Source: Microlunatus endophyticus (GTDB lineage: Bacteria; Actinomycetota; Actinomycetes; Propionibacteriales; Propionibacteriaceae). Taken from it: DNA of 64,000 nt. The notes under the pieces are model-generated. The model saw only the letters and a list, made by a program, of their open reading frames with translations. It did no database searches and had not been told where the DNA came from. Location: positions 62,001 to 126,000 of the forward strand of contig NZ_BMMZ01000002.1 in assembly GCF_014646195.1 (NCBI RefSeq), given 5' to 3'. Made by a program: the position numbers and the translations under genes. Below are positions 26,014-34,593 of the stretch, one piece after another; the first letter of the stretch is position 1, and each line of letters opens with the position of its first letter.

Positions 26014-26955
26014 TCAGGTGTGCGGCACGTGCTCGTGCTCGCGGTGCGTCGAGGGCTCCAACTGGAAGGTCGAGTGTTCGATGCTGATCGCGAAGTGGTC
26101 GGCGACGCAGGCCTGCAGCTGATCGAGGATCTGTGGCGTGTGCCCGTCGGAGAAGCACTGCGCGTCCAGGGTGATGTGAGCAGTCAACACCGGCAGTCCG
26201 GTCGAGATCTGCGAAGCATGCAGATCATGCACCTCGTGCACATGATCGACATCGAGCAGATGCCGCCGGACCGCGTCCAGATCCAGGCCGGGCGGGGTCG
26301 ACTCCATCAGGACGCCGATCGCCTCCCGCAGCAGCCGTACGGCCCGGGGCATGATCAACACGCCGATGATCAAGCCGGCAACGGAATCGGCCCGTTGCCA
26401 CCCGGTGAACGCGATCACGATCGCCGCGACGATCACACCGAGTGATCCGAGGCCGTCGTTGACCACTTCCAGGAATGCCGCTCGCAGATTGAGATTGGCC
26501 GACCTGCCCCCGGCGAGGACGATGATCGAGATCAGGTTGCCGAGAAGACCGATGATCCCGAAGACCAGCAGGCTGTCCGACGGCACATCCGGTGGCGACA
26601 GCAGTCGACGGATTCCCTCGACGAGGACGAACAGGCCGACCGAGAAGAGCACCGCAGCCTGGGCGCTGGCTGCGATCACCTCGGCCCGCGCGTAGCCCCA
26701 GGTCCGTCGGTCGGTCGCGGGACGCATCATCAGACCGGCGGCCAGCAAGGCGATGGCCAGTCCACCGACGTCGGTGAGCAGGTGGCCGACGTCGACGATC
26801 AGGGCCAGCGATCCGGTGATCGCCGCGCCGATGATCTCGATCAACAGCAATGTGGCGCTGATCGAGAAGGCCACCAGCAGCCGCCGGCGGTTCACTTCCA
26901 TTCCGCCCCCGTGATCATGGCCGTCCACGGTGATCCCTCCCGTCCTGCTTGACAT
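26014..26955 (-). CDS. cation diffusion facilitator (CzcD/ZitB-like) metal exporter
   Basis: A 313-residue antiporter with six helices and a cytoplasmic C-terminal domain. The metal site motif HLLTDVGG sits in helix 2, and the second half-site in helix 5 is VNDGLGSLGV, where HxxxD is typical. The N-terminus carries DGHDHGGG, and the C-terminus is His-rich (THREHEHVPHT). Such proteins export Zn2+, Cd2+ or Co2+. The start overlaps the end of the P-type ATPase gene by about 40 bases, so the exact start (GTG 26967, ATG 26955 or ATG 26901) is unsure. It is the last gene of a leftward metal-resistance operon. Confidence 0.88.
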   Translation of the reverse strand: MSSRTGGITVDGHDHGGGMEVNRRRLLVAFSISATLLLIEIIGAAITGSLALIVDVGHLLTDVGGLAIALLAAGLMMRPATDRRTWGYARAEVIAASAQAAVLFSVGLFVLVEGIRRLLSPPDVPSDSLLVFGIIGLLGNLISIIVLAGGRSANLNLRAAFLEVVNDGLGSLGVIVAAIVIAFTGWQRADSVAGLIIGVLIMPRAVRLLREAIGVLMESTPPGLDLDAVRRHLLDVDHVHEVHDLHASQISTGLPVLTAHITLDAQCFSDGHTPQILDQLQACVADHFAISIEHSTFQLEPSTHREHEHVPHT

Positions 26956-28840
26956 TCCTTCGGTCACGCCGACCTGGGATCAGGCGCGCCGAGTTGAGGA
27001 TGAACGCCGACTCGCTGCCGACGTGGACCACCGCAGCCAGGACCGGTCCGAGGAGACCGAAGGCGGCCAGCACCATGCCGGACAGATCGACGACGAGGGT
27101 CCCGACGAAGTTGACCATGACGATTCGGCGGGCCCGGCGCGCGATTCTGATCATGGTGGTCAGATCAGCCAGGTCGGAGCTGATCAGGATGACGTCAGAG
27201 GTCTCCCGCGCGATGTGGGTGCCGGATCCCATGGCGATCCCGACCGCCGCCCTGGCGAGGGCTGGGGCGTCGTTGACGCCGTCTCCGATCATCGCGACCC
27301 GGTGGCCGGCCCGCGTCAGCGCGTCGACCGCGGAGACCTTGTCCGACGGCAGCAGCTCGGCCTGGACCTCGTCGATTCCCAGCTCCCGCCCGATCGTCCG
27401 TGCCGTTGTCGCGTTGTCCCCGGTGATCATCACGACCCGGATTCCGAGTCGGACGAGATCGGTGACGCATTGGCGGGCCGACGGACGTACGGTGTCGACG
27501 ACCGTGATCGACCCGGCGTAGTCGTCGTCGATGGCGACGTGGACCGCGCCCGTCTCACCGGTCTGTTCGGCGTGCGCCTCGGGAACCAGTCGGGTGGTTC
27601 CGACGCGAACCTGGTGCAGGTCGACGCGGGCGGTGACGCCGAAGCCGGGAGCGTAGCCGAAGTCGATTCCCGGATCGACCGTCAGTCCGCGCGCGGCGGC
27701 GTGGTCCCGGACGGCCTGGCCGATCGGGTGCTCCGAATACCACTCCGCCGCGGCAGCAGCCGTGATCAGCTCGTCCTCGCTGCGGTCTGCCGGCCGGACA
27801 TCGGTGACGCGCAGGGTGCCTGCGGTCAGCGTCCCGGTCTTGTCGAAGACGATCGTGTCGACCGTGGAGAGCTGTTCCAGGTAGCTGCCGGCCTTGATGT
27901 AGGCGCCGGAGCGGGCCGCGCGGCCGATCGCGGCGAGGGCGGCCAAGGGCGTACCGGCTGCGATTCCGCAGGCGCCCGCGACGACGACCACCGAGATCGT
28001 CGACCGGAGGTCGCGGGTGATCAGGAAGGTCACCAGAGCTGCTGCCAGTGCCAGGTAGACCAGCCACGCTGCCAGTCGGTCGGCGAGCTTCTGCGCCGGT
28101 GTCTGGGAGGACTGGGCCGCACGGACGGTCTCGACGATCTGTCCGTACGAGGAATCGGGTCCGACCCGGTCCGCGCGGATCTCCAGGGCACCGATCTGGT
28201 TGACCGATCCGGCATAGGCCGTCGCGCCGACGCTGACCTCGACCGGCAGTGACTCACCGGTGATGCGGGACTGGTCCAGGCTCGACCGCCCGGCAACGAC
28301 TTGGCCGTCGACCGGAACGCCGGCGCCCGGCGGGACCACGACGACCTGGCCCGGCCGCACCGAGGACAGCGGAATCGGCGTCACGGCCGCGCCGTCCCGG
28401 ATCCGGACGGTTGCGGGGAGGAACGCCACCAGGTCGGACAGTGCGTCTCGGCCCCGGTCCAGGGAGAGGTCCTTCAGGATCTCGGCGGCCAACACGAAGA
28501 CGGTGATCACCAGAGCCGTTGTCCACGCGCCGATCGTGGCTGCTGCGGCGATGGCGACGAGCATGGACAACTCCATGCTCATCCGGCGTTCCCGGGCGTC
28601 GTTCCAGGCCTCGGTCAGGATGGGCCAGCAGCCCAGCAGCAATCCGACCACCGCGATCGCACCGACGACCGGCCATGGCAGTCCGACCGTGCCCAGGATC
28701 GCAACCAGGGCGGCGAAACCTGCGACGACGGTGGTCCTGGCGAGATCCCACCGGTCGATCCGCGTCCAGAGGCTGTCGGGCTGGTGTGGGGGGTCGGCGT
28801 GGTCGCTGAGCAGATCGGCCGCCGCGTGCGTCTCGGTCAC
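26915..28840 (-). CDS. heavy-metal P-type ATPase with atypical ion-site motif
   Basis: A 641-residue P1B-like pump. Landmarks: the TGES actuator motif at 194-197, the phosphorylation motif DKTGTLT with Asp333, the SEHPIGQ motif, TGDN in the P domain and GDGVNDAPAL. There is no N-terminal heavy-metal-associated domain. The transmembrane metal motif, normally CPC, SPC or CPH, reads ACGIAAGTP around Cys291. The last helix region carries HVGSESAFILNSARL. The ArsR gene overlaps its start (ATGA) and a CDF gene follows, so it probably exports a divalent metal such as Zn, Co, Ni or Cd. The altered motif makes the specificity uncertain. Confidence 0.92.
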   Translation of the reverse strand: MTETHAAADLLSDHADPPHQPDSLWTRIDRWDLARTTVVAGFAALVAILGTVGLPWPVVGAIAVVGLLLGCWPILTEAWNDARERRMSMELSMLVAIAAAATIGAWTTALVITVFVLAAEILKDLSLDRGRDALSDLVAFLPATVRIRDGAAVTPIPLSSVRPGQVVVVPPGAGVPVDGQVVAGRSSLDQSRITGESLPVEVSVGATAYAGSVNQIGALEIRADRVGPDSSYGQIVETVRAAQSSQTPAQKLADRLAAWLVYLALAAALVTFLITRDLRSTISVVVVAGACGIAAGTPLAALAAIGRAARSGAYIKAGSYLEQLSTVDTIVFDKTGTLTAGTLRVTDVRPADRSEDELITAAAAAEWYSEHPIGQAVRDHAAARGLTVDPGIDFGYAPGFGVTARVDLHQVRVGTTRLVPEAHAEQTGETGAVHVAIDDDYAGSITVVDTVRPSARQCVTDLVRLGIRVVMITGDNATTARTIGRELGIDEVQAELLPSDKVSAVDALTRAGHRVAMIGDGVNDAPALARAAVGIAMGSGTHIARETSDVILISSDLADLTTMIRIARRARRIVMVNFVGTLVVDLSGMVLAAFGLLGPVLAAVVHVGSESAFILNSARLIPGRRDRRNVKQDGRDHRGRP

Positions 28841-29217
28841 CGGCGACTTCTTCTGTCGCTCAGTTCCTCGACCGACGGGTGCCCGGTGCCATGGTGACGC
28901 GGGTGCTCGTCGACGGCGTGCTCGGCGTGGAAGACGGCTTGCTGAACGAGCTCGCGAGCGTGATCATCGACGAGCCGGTAATAGGAGCGCGTGCCGTCCT
29001 GGCGGGAGGCGACGACTCGTGCCCAGCGCAACTTCGCCAGATGCTGGGAGACCGCGGTCGGCGGCTTGGCGACCCGCTCGGCCAACTCGCCGACGGCCAG
29101 TTCGCCGTCGCGGAGCGCCAGGATGATCCGGATCCTGGTCGGGTCGGACAGCAGGGTGAACACCTCGGCGGCAAGATCGACGTACTCACTGTTGACACCG
29201 AACATGCAATCCTGCAT
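28837..29217 (-). CDS. ArsR/SmtB-family metal-responsive repressor
   Basis: A winged-helix regulator of about 126 residues. DNA-recognition helix: KPPTAVSQHLAKLRWARVVA; wing: RQDGTRSYYRL. The C-terminal helix and tail contain HAEHAVDEHPRHHGTGH, a plausible alpha-5 and His-rich metal site as in NmtR/CzrA/KmtR-type sensors. It is translationally coupled to the ATPase gene it presumably represses (ATGA overlap). The start is uncertain: ATG at 29235 lies almost on a TAATAT -10 box, so I prefer the ATG at 29217 or 29205. Confidence 0.88.
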   Translation of the reverse strand: MQDCMFGVNSEYVDLAAEVFTLLSDPTRIRIILALRDGELAVGELAERVAKPPTAVSQHLAKLRWARVVASRQDGTRSYYRLVDDHARELVQQAVFHAEHAVDEHPRHHGTGHPSVEELSDRRSRR

Positions 29218-29241
29218 ATCTTCGCGCATACGCATATATTA
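29214..29241 (-). promoter_or_regulatory. promoter/operator of the metal-resistance operon
   Basis: The minus strand carries TAATAT (29241-29236), a good -10 hexamer in an otherwise GC-rich genome. The region holds three copies of GCATAY (29214-29219, 29226-29231, 29232-29237 on the plus strand). Such AT-rich repeated elements overlapping a promoter are typical ArsR operators. No strong -35 box is seen. Confidence 0.45.
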
Positions 29242-29279
29242 CCTGTTATCGAGCGGGCGGCGATAGAAGGCTGGTCGCC

Positions 29280-29459
29280 ATGTGGTGGCACGTGGTCGCG
29301 GGCGTCGCGGCAGGGTCGCTGTTGGCGTACGTGATCTTGGTGGTGGCGCTGTGGCGGGCCTACATGGGGACCGGGTCGGCCAGGCAATGTGGACCGCTGT
29401 TGCACGAGCCTCTTTGGGTGGGCGATCCCGGGATCGAACCGGGGACCCCTTCGGTGTGA
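29280..29459 (+). CDS. possible small membrane peptide
   Basis: An ATG at 29280 opens a 59-codon frame. Its first 28 residues form a good transmembrane segment (MWWHVVAGVAAGSLLAYVIL…LWRAY), with AGAAGG upstream. The frame then runs across most of the tRNA-Val gene on the other strand, so the last 14 codons are unlikely to be selected as protein. It is divergent from the ArsR gene. Chance is a real alternative. Confidence 0.25.
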   Translation: MWWHVVAGVAAGSLLAYVILVVALWRAYMGTGSARQCGPLLHEPLWVGDPGIEPGTPSV

Positions 29460-29491
29460 ACGAAGTGCGCTAACCGCTGCGCCAATCGCCC
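29419..29491 (-). tRNA. tRNA-Val (anticodon CAC)
   Basis: A 73-base cloverleaf on the minus strand: acceptor GGGCGAT/ATCGCCC, anticodon arm CTTCG-TTCACAC-CGAAG and T arm CCCGG-TTCGATC-CCGGG. Discriminator A; CCA is not encoded. Its first 30 bases are identical to those of the tRNA-Val(GAC) at 29935. Confidence 0.97.
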
Positions 29492-29743
29492 GTCAGAGTT
29501 GCGCTCACCTGGCGGTGAGGCGGTTGCCAACTGTAGCGCATCGGGCATGGCATTCGTGAACCGACGCGAGCGGTCCGCCGACCCGGCAGCTCGCCGCTGT
29601 CGGTCGGCCGACGCGGTCGAGTTCGCGCCGGGCCGGATCCAGGGGCCCGGTTTGGTCTCCTGCGTCGGCTCCGCTATTGTTTCTGCTCGCGCCCAGTAGC
29701 GAATCGGAGCCGGAAAACTCCGATACGATGCAGTGCGAAACAT

Positions 29744-29816
29744 GCGGACGTGGCTCAGTTGGTAGAGCATCACCTTGCCAAGGTGAGGGTCGCGGGTTCG
29801 AATCCCGTCGTCCGCT
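29744..29816 (+). tRNA. tRNA-Gly (anticodon GCC)
   Basis: A 73-base cloverleaf: acceptor GCGGACG/CGTCCGC, anticodon arm TCACC-TTGCCAA-GGTGA with GCC, T arm GCGGG-TTCGAAT-CCCGT. Discriminator T, no encoded CCA. Confidence 0.97.
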
Positions 29817-29862
29817 CGGAGGGGGCCTGTCCCACTACCCCGTAGCAGGGTTGAGTCCCTGT

Positions 29863-29933
29863 GGTGGAGTGGCCGAGAGGCGAGGCAACGGACTGCAAAT
29901 CCGTCTACGTGGGTTCAAATCCCATCTCCACCT
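29863..29933 (+). tRNA. tRNA-Cys (anticodon GCA)
   Basis: A 71-base cloverleaf: acceptor GGTGGAG/CTCCACC, anticodon arm ACGGA-CTGCAAA-TCCGT with GCA, T arm GTGGG-TTCAAAT-CCCAT. Discriminator U as usual for tRNA-Cys. Confidence 0.97.
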
Positions 29934-29934
29934 C

Positions 29935-30010
29935 GGGCGATTGGCGCAGCGGTTAGCGCACTTCCCTGACACGGAAGGGGTCGGCAGTTCAAATCTGCCA
30001 TCGCCCACCA
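29935..30010 (+). tRNA. tRNA-Val (anticodon GAC)
   Basis: A cloverleaf with acceptor GGGCGAT/ATCGCCC, anticodon arm CTTCC-CTGACAC-GGAAG with GAC, T arm GGCAG-TTCAAAT-CTGCC. Discriminator A and encoded CCA (30008-30010). It begins one base after tRNA-Cys, so the two are surely co-transcribed. Confidence 0.97.
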
Positions 30011-30025
30011 GCAGGTCGGTTAGTC

Positions 30026-30059
30026 AGAGGCACTTCCGGAGCATCCCGGGAGTGCCTCT
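30026..30059 (+). terminator. strong hairpin terminator after the tRNA genes
   Basis: AGAGGCACTTCCGG pairs with CCGGGAGTGCCTCT around a short loop, about 14 base pairs with one wobble. It lies 15 bases after tRNA-Val and is followed by TTCCCTGT, only weakly T-rich, as is common in high-GC genomes. Confidence 0.75.
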
Positions 30060-30103
30060 TCCCTGTCTGCGGACGACACCAATCCGGGACGGTGGTGTGG
30101 GCC

Positions 30104-31072
30104 TCAGCTGGGAGGCGACTCGTCGGGCTCGGAGAAGACGAGGACGTTGCGCTCCGTCCAGGTCTCGATCTTCGCCGAGTACAACCGCAGTTCGTAGACG
30201 AGCTCGTGCTGTCGTTCGTCGTCGGACATGTGCTCGACATATCCCGGCACCTGGTCTCGATACAGCTGGGCGACCGAGAGGAACCGGCGGTCCGAGCGGT
30301 TGAGCTGGAGCTGATTACTGCTGATCGTCGCGCCGGACCTGGTCTGCGCCGTCACCAGCGCGATCCCGCCGCGGTCCAGTTCTGCGACCTTCGGACTGTC
30401 CGGAGCCGTGGTCAGGTACCACAGGTCGTCCTGGTCGGAGGTGACGAAGTTCATGACCCTGGCCGAGGGCCGGCCCTCAGCGTCCACACTGGCGACCGTG
30501 ACCACTTTCGTCTGGCCGGCGGCTTCCCGGAAGACCTCCAGCGCTCGTGCCCTGGACCGCGCGTTGTCGAGCTGGTAGTGCCACTGCTTCACGGCCTCGA
30601 GGGCGGCACGGACGGAATCGAAGCGGTGCTCGTTCTCGATGGAGTGCAGGATCTCGGGGATGTAGGGGGAGATGTCCTCGTCTTCGAAGTAGAACTCAAG
30701 CCAGCGCCGGCCGGCCGACAGGTCGGCGCCGTACTTGAGAGCCAGGCGGGCTTCTCTGGAGGCGAGCCGCCGGCGTCCGGGCGCCGTCGACAACAGGAAG
30801 TGTCCGAGCAGCCCGCCGAAGATGCCGCCGAAGACGAAAACGGCGAACGTTCCGCGCCAGACGCCGAAGTCCCCGATCAAGGCACGCTCCACCGCGACGA
30901 ACGCTCCGTCCACGACGATCGCGCCGATCACCGCCATGACGGCGACGAAGGTCTTGCGGGAGCGGCGGATCTCGTACGCGATCGTGTTGGTCGCACGCTG
31001 CCGGGCTTTCAGATGAAGCGCTCGCTGCTTCATCCGCGCGATCAGATCCTGGTCGGTCGTCGTGGATCCCAC
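30104..31072 (-). CDS. membrane-anchored pyridoxamine-phosphate-oxidase-like protein
   Basis: A 322-residue protein. Two hydrophobic helices at about residues 42-100 (FVAVMAVIGAIVVDG; FAVFVFGGIFGGLLGHFLL) are followed by a linker. From about residue 185 comes a split beta-barrel flavin-binding domain of the pyridoxamine 5'-phosphate oxidase type (VVTVASVDAEGRPSARVMNFV, DLWYLTTAPDSPKVAEL). The GTG start overlaps the TAG stop of the upstream gene by one base. It is the last gene of a leftward run with a PgaC-like glycosyltransferase. The ligand could be FMN, F420 or heme; its role is unknown. Confidence 0.75.
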   Translation of the reverse strand: MGSTTTDQDLIARMKQRALHLKARQRATNTIAYEIRRSRKTFVAVMAVIGAIVVDGAFVAVERALIGDFGVWRGTFAVFVFGGIFGGLLGHFLLSTAPGRRRLASREARLALKYGADLSAGRRWLEFYFEDEDISPYIPEILHSIENEHRFDSVRAALEAVKQWHYQLDNARSRARALEVFREAAGQTKVVTVASVDAEGRPSARVMNFVTSDQDDLWYLTTAPDSPKVAELDRGGIALVTAQTRSGATISSNQLQLNRSDRRFLSVAQLYRDQVPGYVEHMSDDERQHELVYELRLYSAKIETWTERNVLVFSEPDESPPS

Positions 31073-31593
31073 TACTCGACTCCGTAGGCGCGGTACTGGT
31101 CGCGTAACTCGTAGGTCTCAAGATCGCTGTACGGCTCGATCCGGATCTTATTCTGGTGCAGGCGGAGGTCGGCCGGACCGAATTTCCTTGCATACAAAGC
31201 CTGGGCGACTTCGAGTCGCTGCGCCAGGTGCTCCTCGTGATAGCCGGCCATCGCCAGACGCTGCCGGGCGATAGCGCGATTGCGGTAATGCAGCAACAGG
31301 AAGCCGACGATGAAGACGATCACCAGGACAGCCAGGATCAGCAGCGTGATGTCCCACATCAGAAAGCCCTCTTCGTAGCTCCACCAGCCCCGCGTCTCGT
31401 GATAGCGGTAGGTGATCGCATGGACGGTGATCACGATGGGCAGGATGTCGAAGAACCAACCGACGACGATCAGCGCGCCTTGCACAGCCGTTTTGCCGTG
31501 GTGTCCCGGCCCGAAGAACCAGTCGACGGTGACCTCATTCTCGTCCACTGTGTTGACGATGTAGGCCGGCCGGCCGGGTTGCGTTCCTTCCAT
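31072..31593 (-). CDS. small membrane protein, possible PgaD-like partner
   Basis: A 173-residue protein with two long hydrophobic helices (GALIVVGWFFDILPIVITVHAITY and ITLLILAVLVIVFIVGFLLLHY) and a basic, soluble C-terminal half. It begins 14 bases after the stop of the glycosyltransferase gene and is coupled to the next gene. In poly-GlcNAc systems a two-helix protein (PgaD/IcaD) next to the synthase is needed for activity. The position and topology here fit that role, but sequence similarity is not obvious to me. Confidence 0.6.
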   Translation of the reverse strand: MEGTQPGRPAYIVNTVDENEVTVDWFFGPGHHGKTAVQGALIVVGWFFDILPIVITVHAITYRYHETRGWWSYEEGFLMWDITLLILAVLVIVFIVGFLLLHYRNRAIARQRLAMAGYHEEHLAQRLEVAQALYARKFGPADLRLHQNKIRIEPYSDLETYELRDQYRAYGVE

Positions 31594-31607
31594 GATCAAG
31601 TGCCTCG

Positions 31608-32914
31608 CTACTCGGGATGGGTGCTCTGCAGACTGGTGGAACGTTCGGGCGATATCCAGGCGCCGCCGTCGCGGTGCCGCCACACCTTGCGCACCGTCGG
31701 GATGAATTCGTAGACGATGGTGAACGTGTTGACCATCCAGTAGATCAACAGGTACCAGGGCGCGAAAAGGATGTATTTCAGCGTCCGGCCACGGTCGTTG
31801 AAGAACGAGGCCAGTGTCAGCTGGACGAATCCGACGATCATCTGGATGCACACGTAGATGGCGACCATGTACCAGCCGTGCAGGAAGTGTTCCCAGTTCT
31901 GGCTCGCGGCGTAGTAGATCTGCAGCAGCAGGAACAGGGCCATGCTGACCCAGTAGGAGAAGCTCCAGACGATGCTCAGGCCGTAGTCGATGACCACCGG
32001 CACCATGGCGAAGTTCCGTCTCGGCCGGCTGAGCAGTTTGGGCGCCTTGGTCAGCATCACGTAGATGCCGCCCGACGACCAGCGGCGTCGCTGCTTGACC
32101 AGGGCGGGGGTTCGTTCGGGAACGTCCAGGAAGAATCTGATGTGCGGGGCGAACACTGCACTCCAACTGGCGACCTGCATCTCCCAGGCGATCGCGATGT
32201 CCTCGGTCGGTTGTTCGGCATGCCAGCCGCCGACGTCCAGCACGGCCTGTTTACGATACATCGTGTTGGCGCCGGAGAAGGCGAACAGGGCTCCGTACGA
32301 CATCTGCGACCGCTTGATCAGCCCGATGATCGAATTCAGCTCGTTCTGCTGGGCCTCGGCCGGGATGGTGGTGCGATTGGCCGGGAGCATGTTGCCGGTG
32401 ACAGCACCGACATTGTGGCCGCCCTCGCGCTCGAAGTAGCTCAGGTATTGCCAGAGCGCGTCGGGATTCGGTTTGGTGTCCGCGTCATTGGACAGGATGA
32501 AGTCGCCTTTGGCATAGGCCAACGCCACGTTGAAGCCGTGCGCCTTGCCACGGTTCTGCACGATCGTGATCACCCGCAGATCGGGATATCGCTGCTGCAG
32601 GCCCTCCAGGATCTCGCCGGTGCGGTCGGTGGAGGCGTCGTTGATGACGAGGATCTCGTACTGGTCGCGCGGATAGTTGAGCGAGTTCCGCAGATATTCG
32701 ATCGTGCTCGCGATCGAGCGCTCTCGTTGTGGGCGGGGACGAAGATCGTCACGAAGGGCTCGCCGTGCTCCAGATAGCGCGGCCGGTCCCGCTTCTCCAG
32801 GAACGCGAAGTAGTAGATGCTCGAAACGATGAAGGCGAGTCCTCCGACGATCGGGTATCCGACCAGGACGAATACCAGGATCTGGGCGAGCCACTCACCA
32901 GCCGTGGTTGGCAC
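31608..32914 (-). CDS. PgaC/IcaA-like processive glycosyltransferase, broken by a 1-nt frameshift
   Basis: A GT2 membrane synthase of about 435 residues if the frame is restored. The GTG at 32914 has a perfect AAGGAGGT ribosome binding site and encodes a first membrane helix, then FVTIFVPAHNE. At about 32721-32726 the frame breaks: GAG-AGCGCTC should read GAG-GAG-CGC-TC to continue as RSIASTIEYLRNSLNYP. The rest is intact: DASTD, the donor-site SNDADTKPN, EDIAIAWEM and QRRRW, then three C-terminal helices. Such enzymes polymerise and export beta-linked GlcNAc or similar sugars. The gene length (1307 bases) is one short of a multiple of three. Either it is a recent loss, a phase-variable state, or a base-call error. 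Confidence 0.8.
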
Positions 32915-33083
32915 CTGCGACCTCCTTCCGGCGTCGGGTCGCCGTTAGGGATGAGCCAGTAGTGGCCGAATCACCGTGCCTCTCGATCGTACCGATATCT
33001 GTCCAGTGTCAGCAGCGTTCGGCGCTGCGCCGGAGCCACCAGCCCAGGATTGCGCCGTAGCTGATGTGCGGATCGGGCCGGCC

Positions 33084-33392
33084 TCAGTGCCGCGGACGGT
33101 GCCGGCGTCCGACGATGATCAGAACGACCGCAAGGGCCGCGGCGGCAGGGATGGCGACCCGCACCGGCCCGGGAAGCGATCGTGTGGTCGCCTGGGCCTG
33201 GTGCTGGGCCTTCCGGGCGGTGCCGCCGAGGTTGTCGCGGGTCTGGTCGATCCTCGCCCTGACCTGTTTGGGAATGTCGGCCTTGTCGGCCAGCGCCGCG
33301 ACGTCATCAGCCAGTCGCTCCCGGGCGTCGGCGATATCTGCCTCGAGATCCTCGGCACTCGGGTTGTTGCGCGGCTCATCGGGCTCGTTCAT
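33084..33392 (-). CDS. DUF3618-family membrane-anchored protein
   Basis: A 102-residue protein: an acidic N-terminus with the family-typical LEADIADARERLADDVAAL helix, an amphipathic middle, and a C-terminal hydrophobic helix (VAIPAAAALAVVLIIV) followed by GRRHRPRH. Its start overlaps the stop of the upstream gene (ATGA). DUF3618 proteins occur widely in actinobacteria next to holin-like proteins; the function is unknown and probably at the membrane. Confidence 0.85.
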   Translation of the reverse strand: MNEPDEPRNNPSAEDLEADIADARERLADDVAALADKADIPKQVRARIDQTRDNLGGTARKAQHQAQATTRSLPGPVRVAIPAAAALAVVLIIVGRRHRPRH

Positions 33393-33829
33393 GATCGTGC
33401 GCTCTCCTTGATCTCCCGGACATCGGTCTTGACCGTCTCCACCGTGCGTTCCGGGACCGGTGGCGTCGCCTCGGTGATCTTGCGGCGGGCGACCAGCGCG
33501 ACGATGCCGGCGATCACCAGCAGAGCGACGCCGACGATCACGGCGGCCAACCAGGCCGGCAGCAAGGTCGCGAGCCCGAGCACCGCGGCTGCGAGCAGGA
33601 CGCCGATACCGAAGAACGCCAACAGCCCGGCGGCGCTGAAGCCCCCGATGCCGACCCCGACGTCCTTGGCCTTGGCCGACATCTCGGCCTGCGCCAGCCT
33701 GATCTCGGAGCGGATCAAGCGGCTGGAGTCTTCCGACATCTGCCGGACGAGTTGAGCCACCGACGCCTCGGCGGGATCGACCCGGCCCGCTGGAGGCCCC
33801 TGGTTCAGCTGGGACGACTGTTCAGACAC
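33389..33829 (-). CDS. actinobacterial holin-X / DUF1469-type membrane protein
   Basis: A 146-residue protein: a soluble N-terminus with SVAQLVRQMSEDSSRLIRSEIRLAQAEM, the usual opening of this family, and two adjacent hydrophobic helices (GFSAAGLLAFFGIGVLLAAAVLG and LAAVIVGVALLVIAGIVALVA). A charged C-terminal coil follows. Despite the holin name no phage genes are nearby. It is coupled to the DUF3618 gene, a standard pairing in actinobacterial chromosomes. Confidence 0.85.
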   Translation of the reverse strand: MSEQSSQLNQGPPAGRVDPAEASVAQLVRQMSEDSSRLIRSEIRLAQAEMSAKAKDVGVGIGGFSAAGLLAFFGIGVLLAAAVLGLATLLPAWLAAVIVGVALLVIAGIVALVARRKITEATPPVPERTVETVKTDVREIKESARS

Positions 33830-33948
33830 CGTTCCTCCTCGGCTCGACGATCACGAGTGGCGTATACCCATCTGTCGCGGCTTCGGTCGCGTTCTGCCGG
33901 ATGAACGATCACGCTACGATCTGCGGGTGATCGGACCAGGCTGCTGAC

Positions 33949-34578
33949 GTGGGTCGTCGCCTGCGAGGCTCGGCGCTGTTGCGCTTGTTCGGAGCCGTTC
34001 TGATCGGGCTCGTCGTCGGCTTCGTCGTCGGCGCATCCAGTGGAGCGCCGCTCGGCGTACTGTCCGGGATCGCCGTCGGAGAGCTCTCGTTCGTCGGGTC
34101 AGGCTGGCTGGCGTTGTGGTCGATGGATGCCGACCAGACCAGAGCCCACGCTGGACGGGAGGATTTCCGTCCGGTCATCGACGAGGTGGTGATCGTCTGC
34201 GTCACGCTCGGCGGTCTGGCCGCGATCGTGCTGCTGCTGACGGTCGGGAGTTCGGCGAATCGCGTCGTGGTCGCGGCTGTCGCGCTGACCGGCGTCTTCA
34301 TGAGCTGGGCAACGCTGCACCTGATGTACGCCGTGCGCTACGCCTACGTCTTCTACGGGAGCGGGGGCGGGATCGACTTCAACAACGATGTCGACCCCAG
34401 CTACTCCGACTTCTTCTACTTCAGCTACAACCTCGGGATGACCTACCAGGTCTCCGACACAGCGGTCTCCAGCCGTGCGATCAGGGCGGTCGTGCTCCGG
34501 CACGCGCTCTTGTCCTACGTCTTCGGCGTGGTCATCCTGGCGACCACGATCAACCTGGTGTTCGGGATGCTGAGCTGA
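33949..34578 (+). CDS. DUF1345-family membrane protein
   Basis: A 209-residue protein with five hydrophobic helices. The conserved C-terminal region [22 protein letters not shown] is diagnostic of DUF1345. The GTG at 33949 is used; the basic [13 protein letters not shown] then precedes the first helix, as expected for a cytoplasmic N-terminus. It is transcribed alone, divergent from the holin-like gene. Function unknown. Confidence 0.85.
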   Translation: MGRRLRGSALLRLFGAVLIGLVVGFVVGASSGAPLGVLSGIAVGELSFVGSGWLALWSMDADQTRAHAGREDFRPVIDEVVIVCVTLGGLAAIVLLLTVGSSANRVVVAAVALTGVFMSWATLHLMYAVRYAYVFYGSGGGIDFNNDVDPSYSDFFYFSYNLGMTYQVSDTAVSSRAIRAVVLRHALLSYVFGVVILATTINLVFGMLS

Positions 34579-34593
34579 CGACCCCTCAGGGAC

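Noticed and set aside
26930..28252. 440-codon rightward open frame
   Set aside because: Antisense of the P-type ATPase; Asp/Gly/Arg-rich without domains.
33389..33829. Prophage remnant suggested by the holin-type protein
   Set aside because: No integrase, terminase, capsid or lysin genes are near, and this family is a regular chromosomal protein in actinobacteria.
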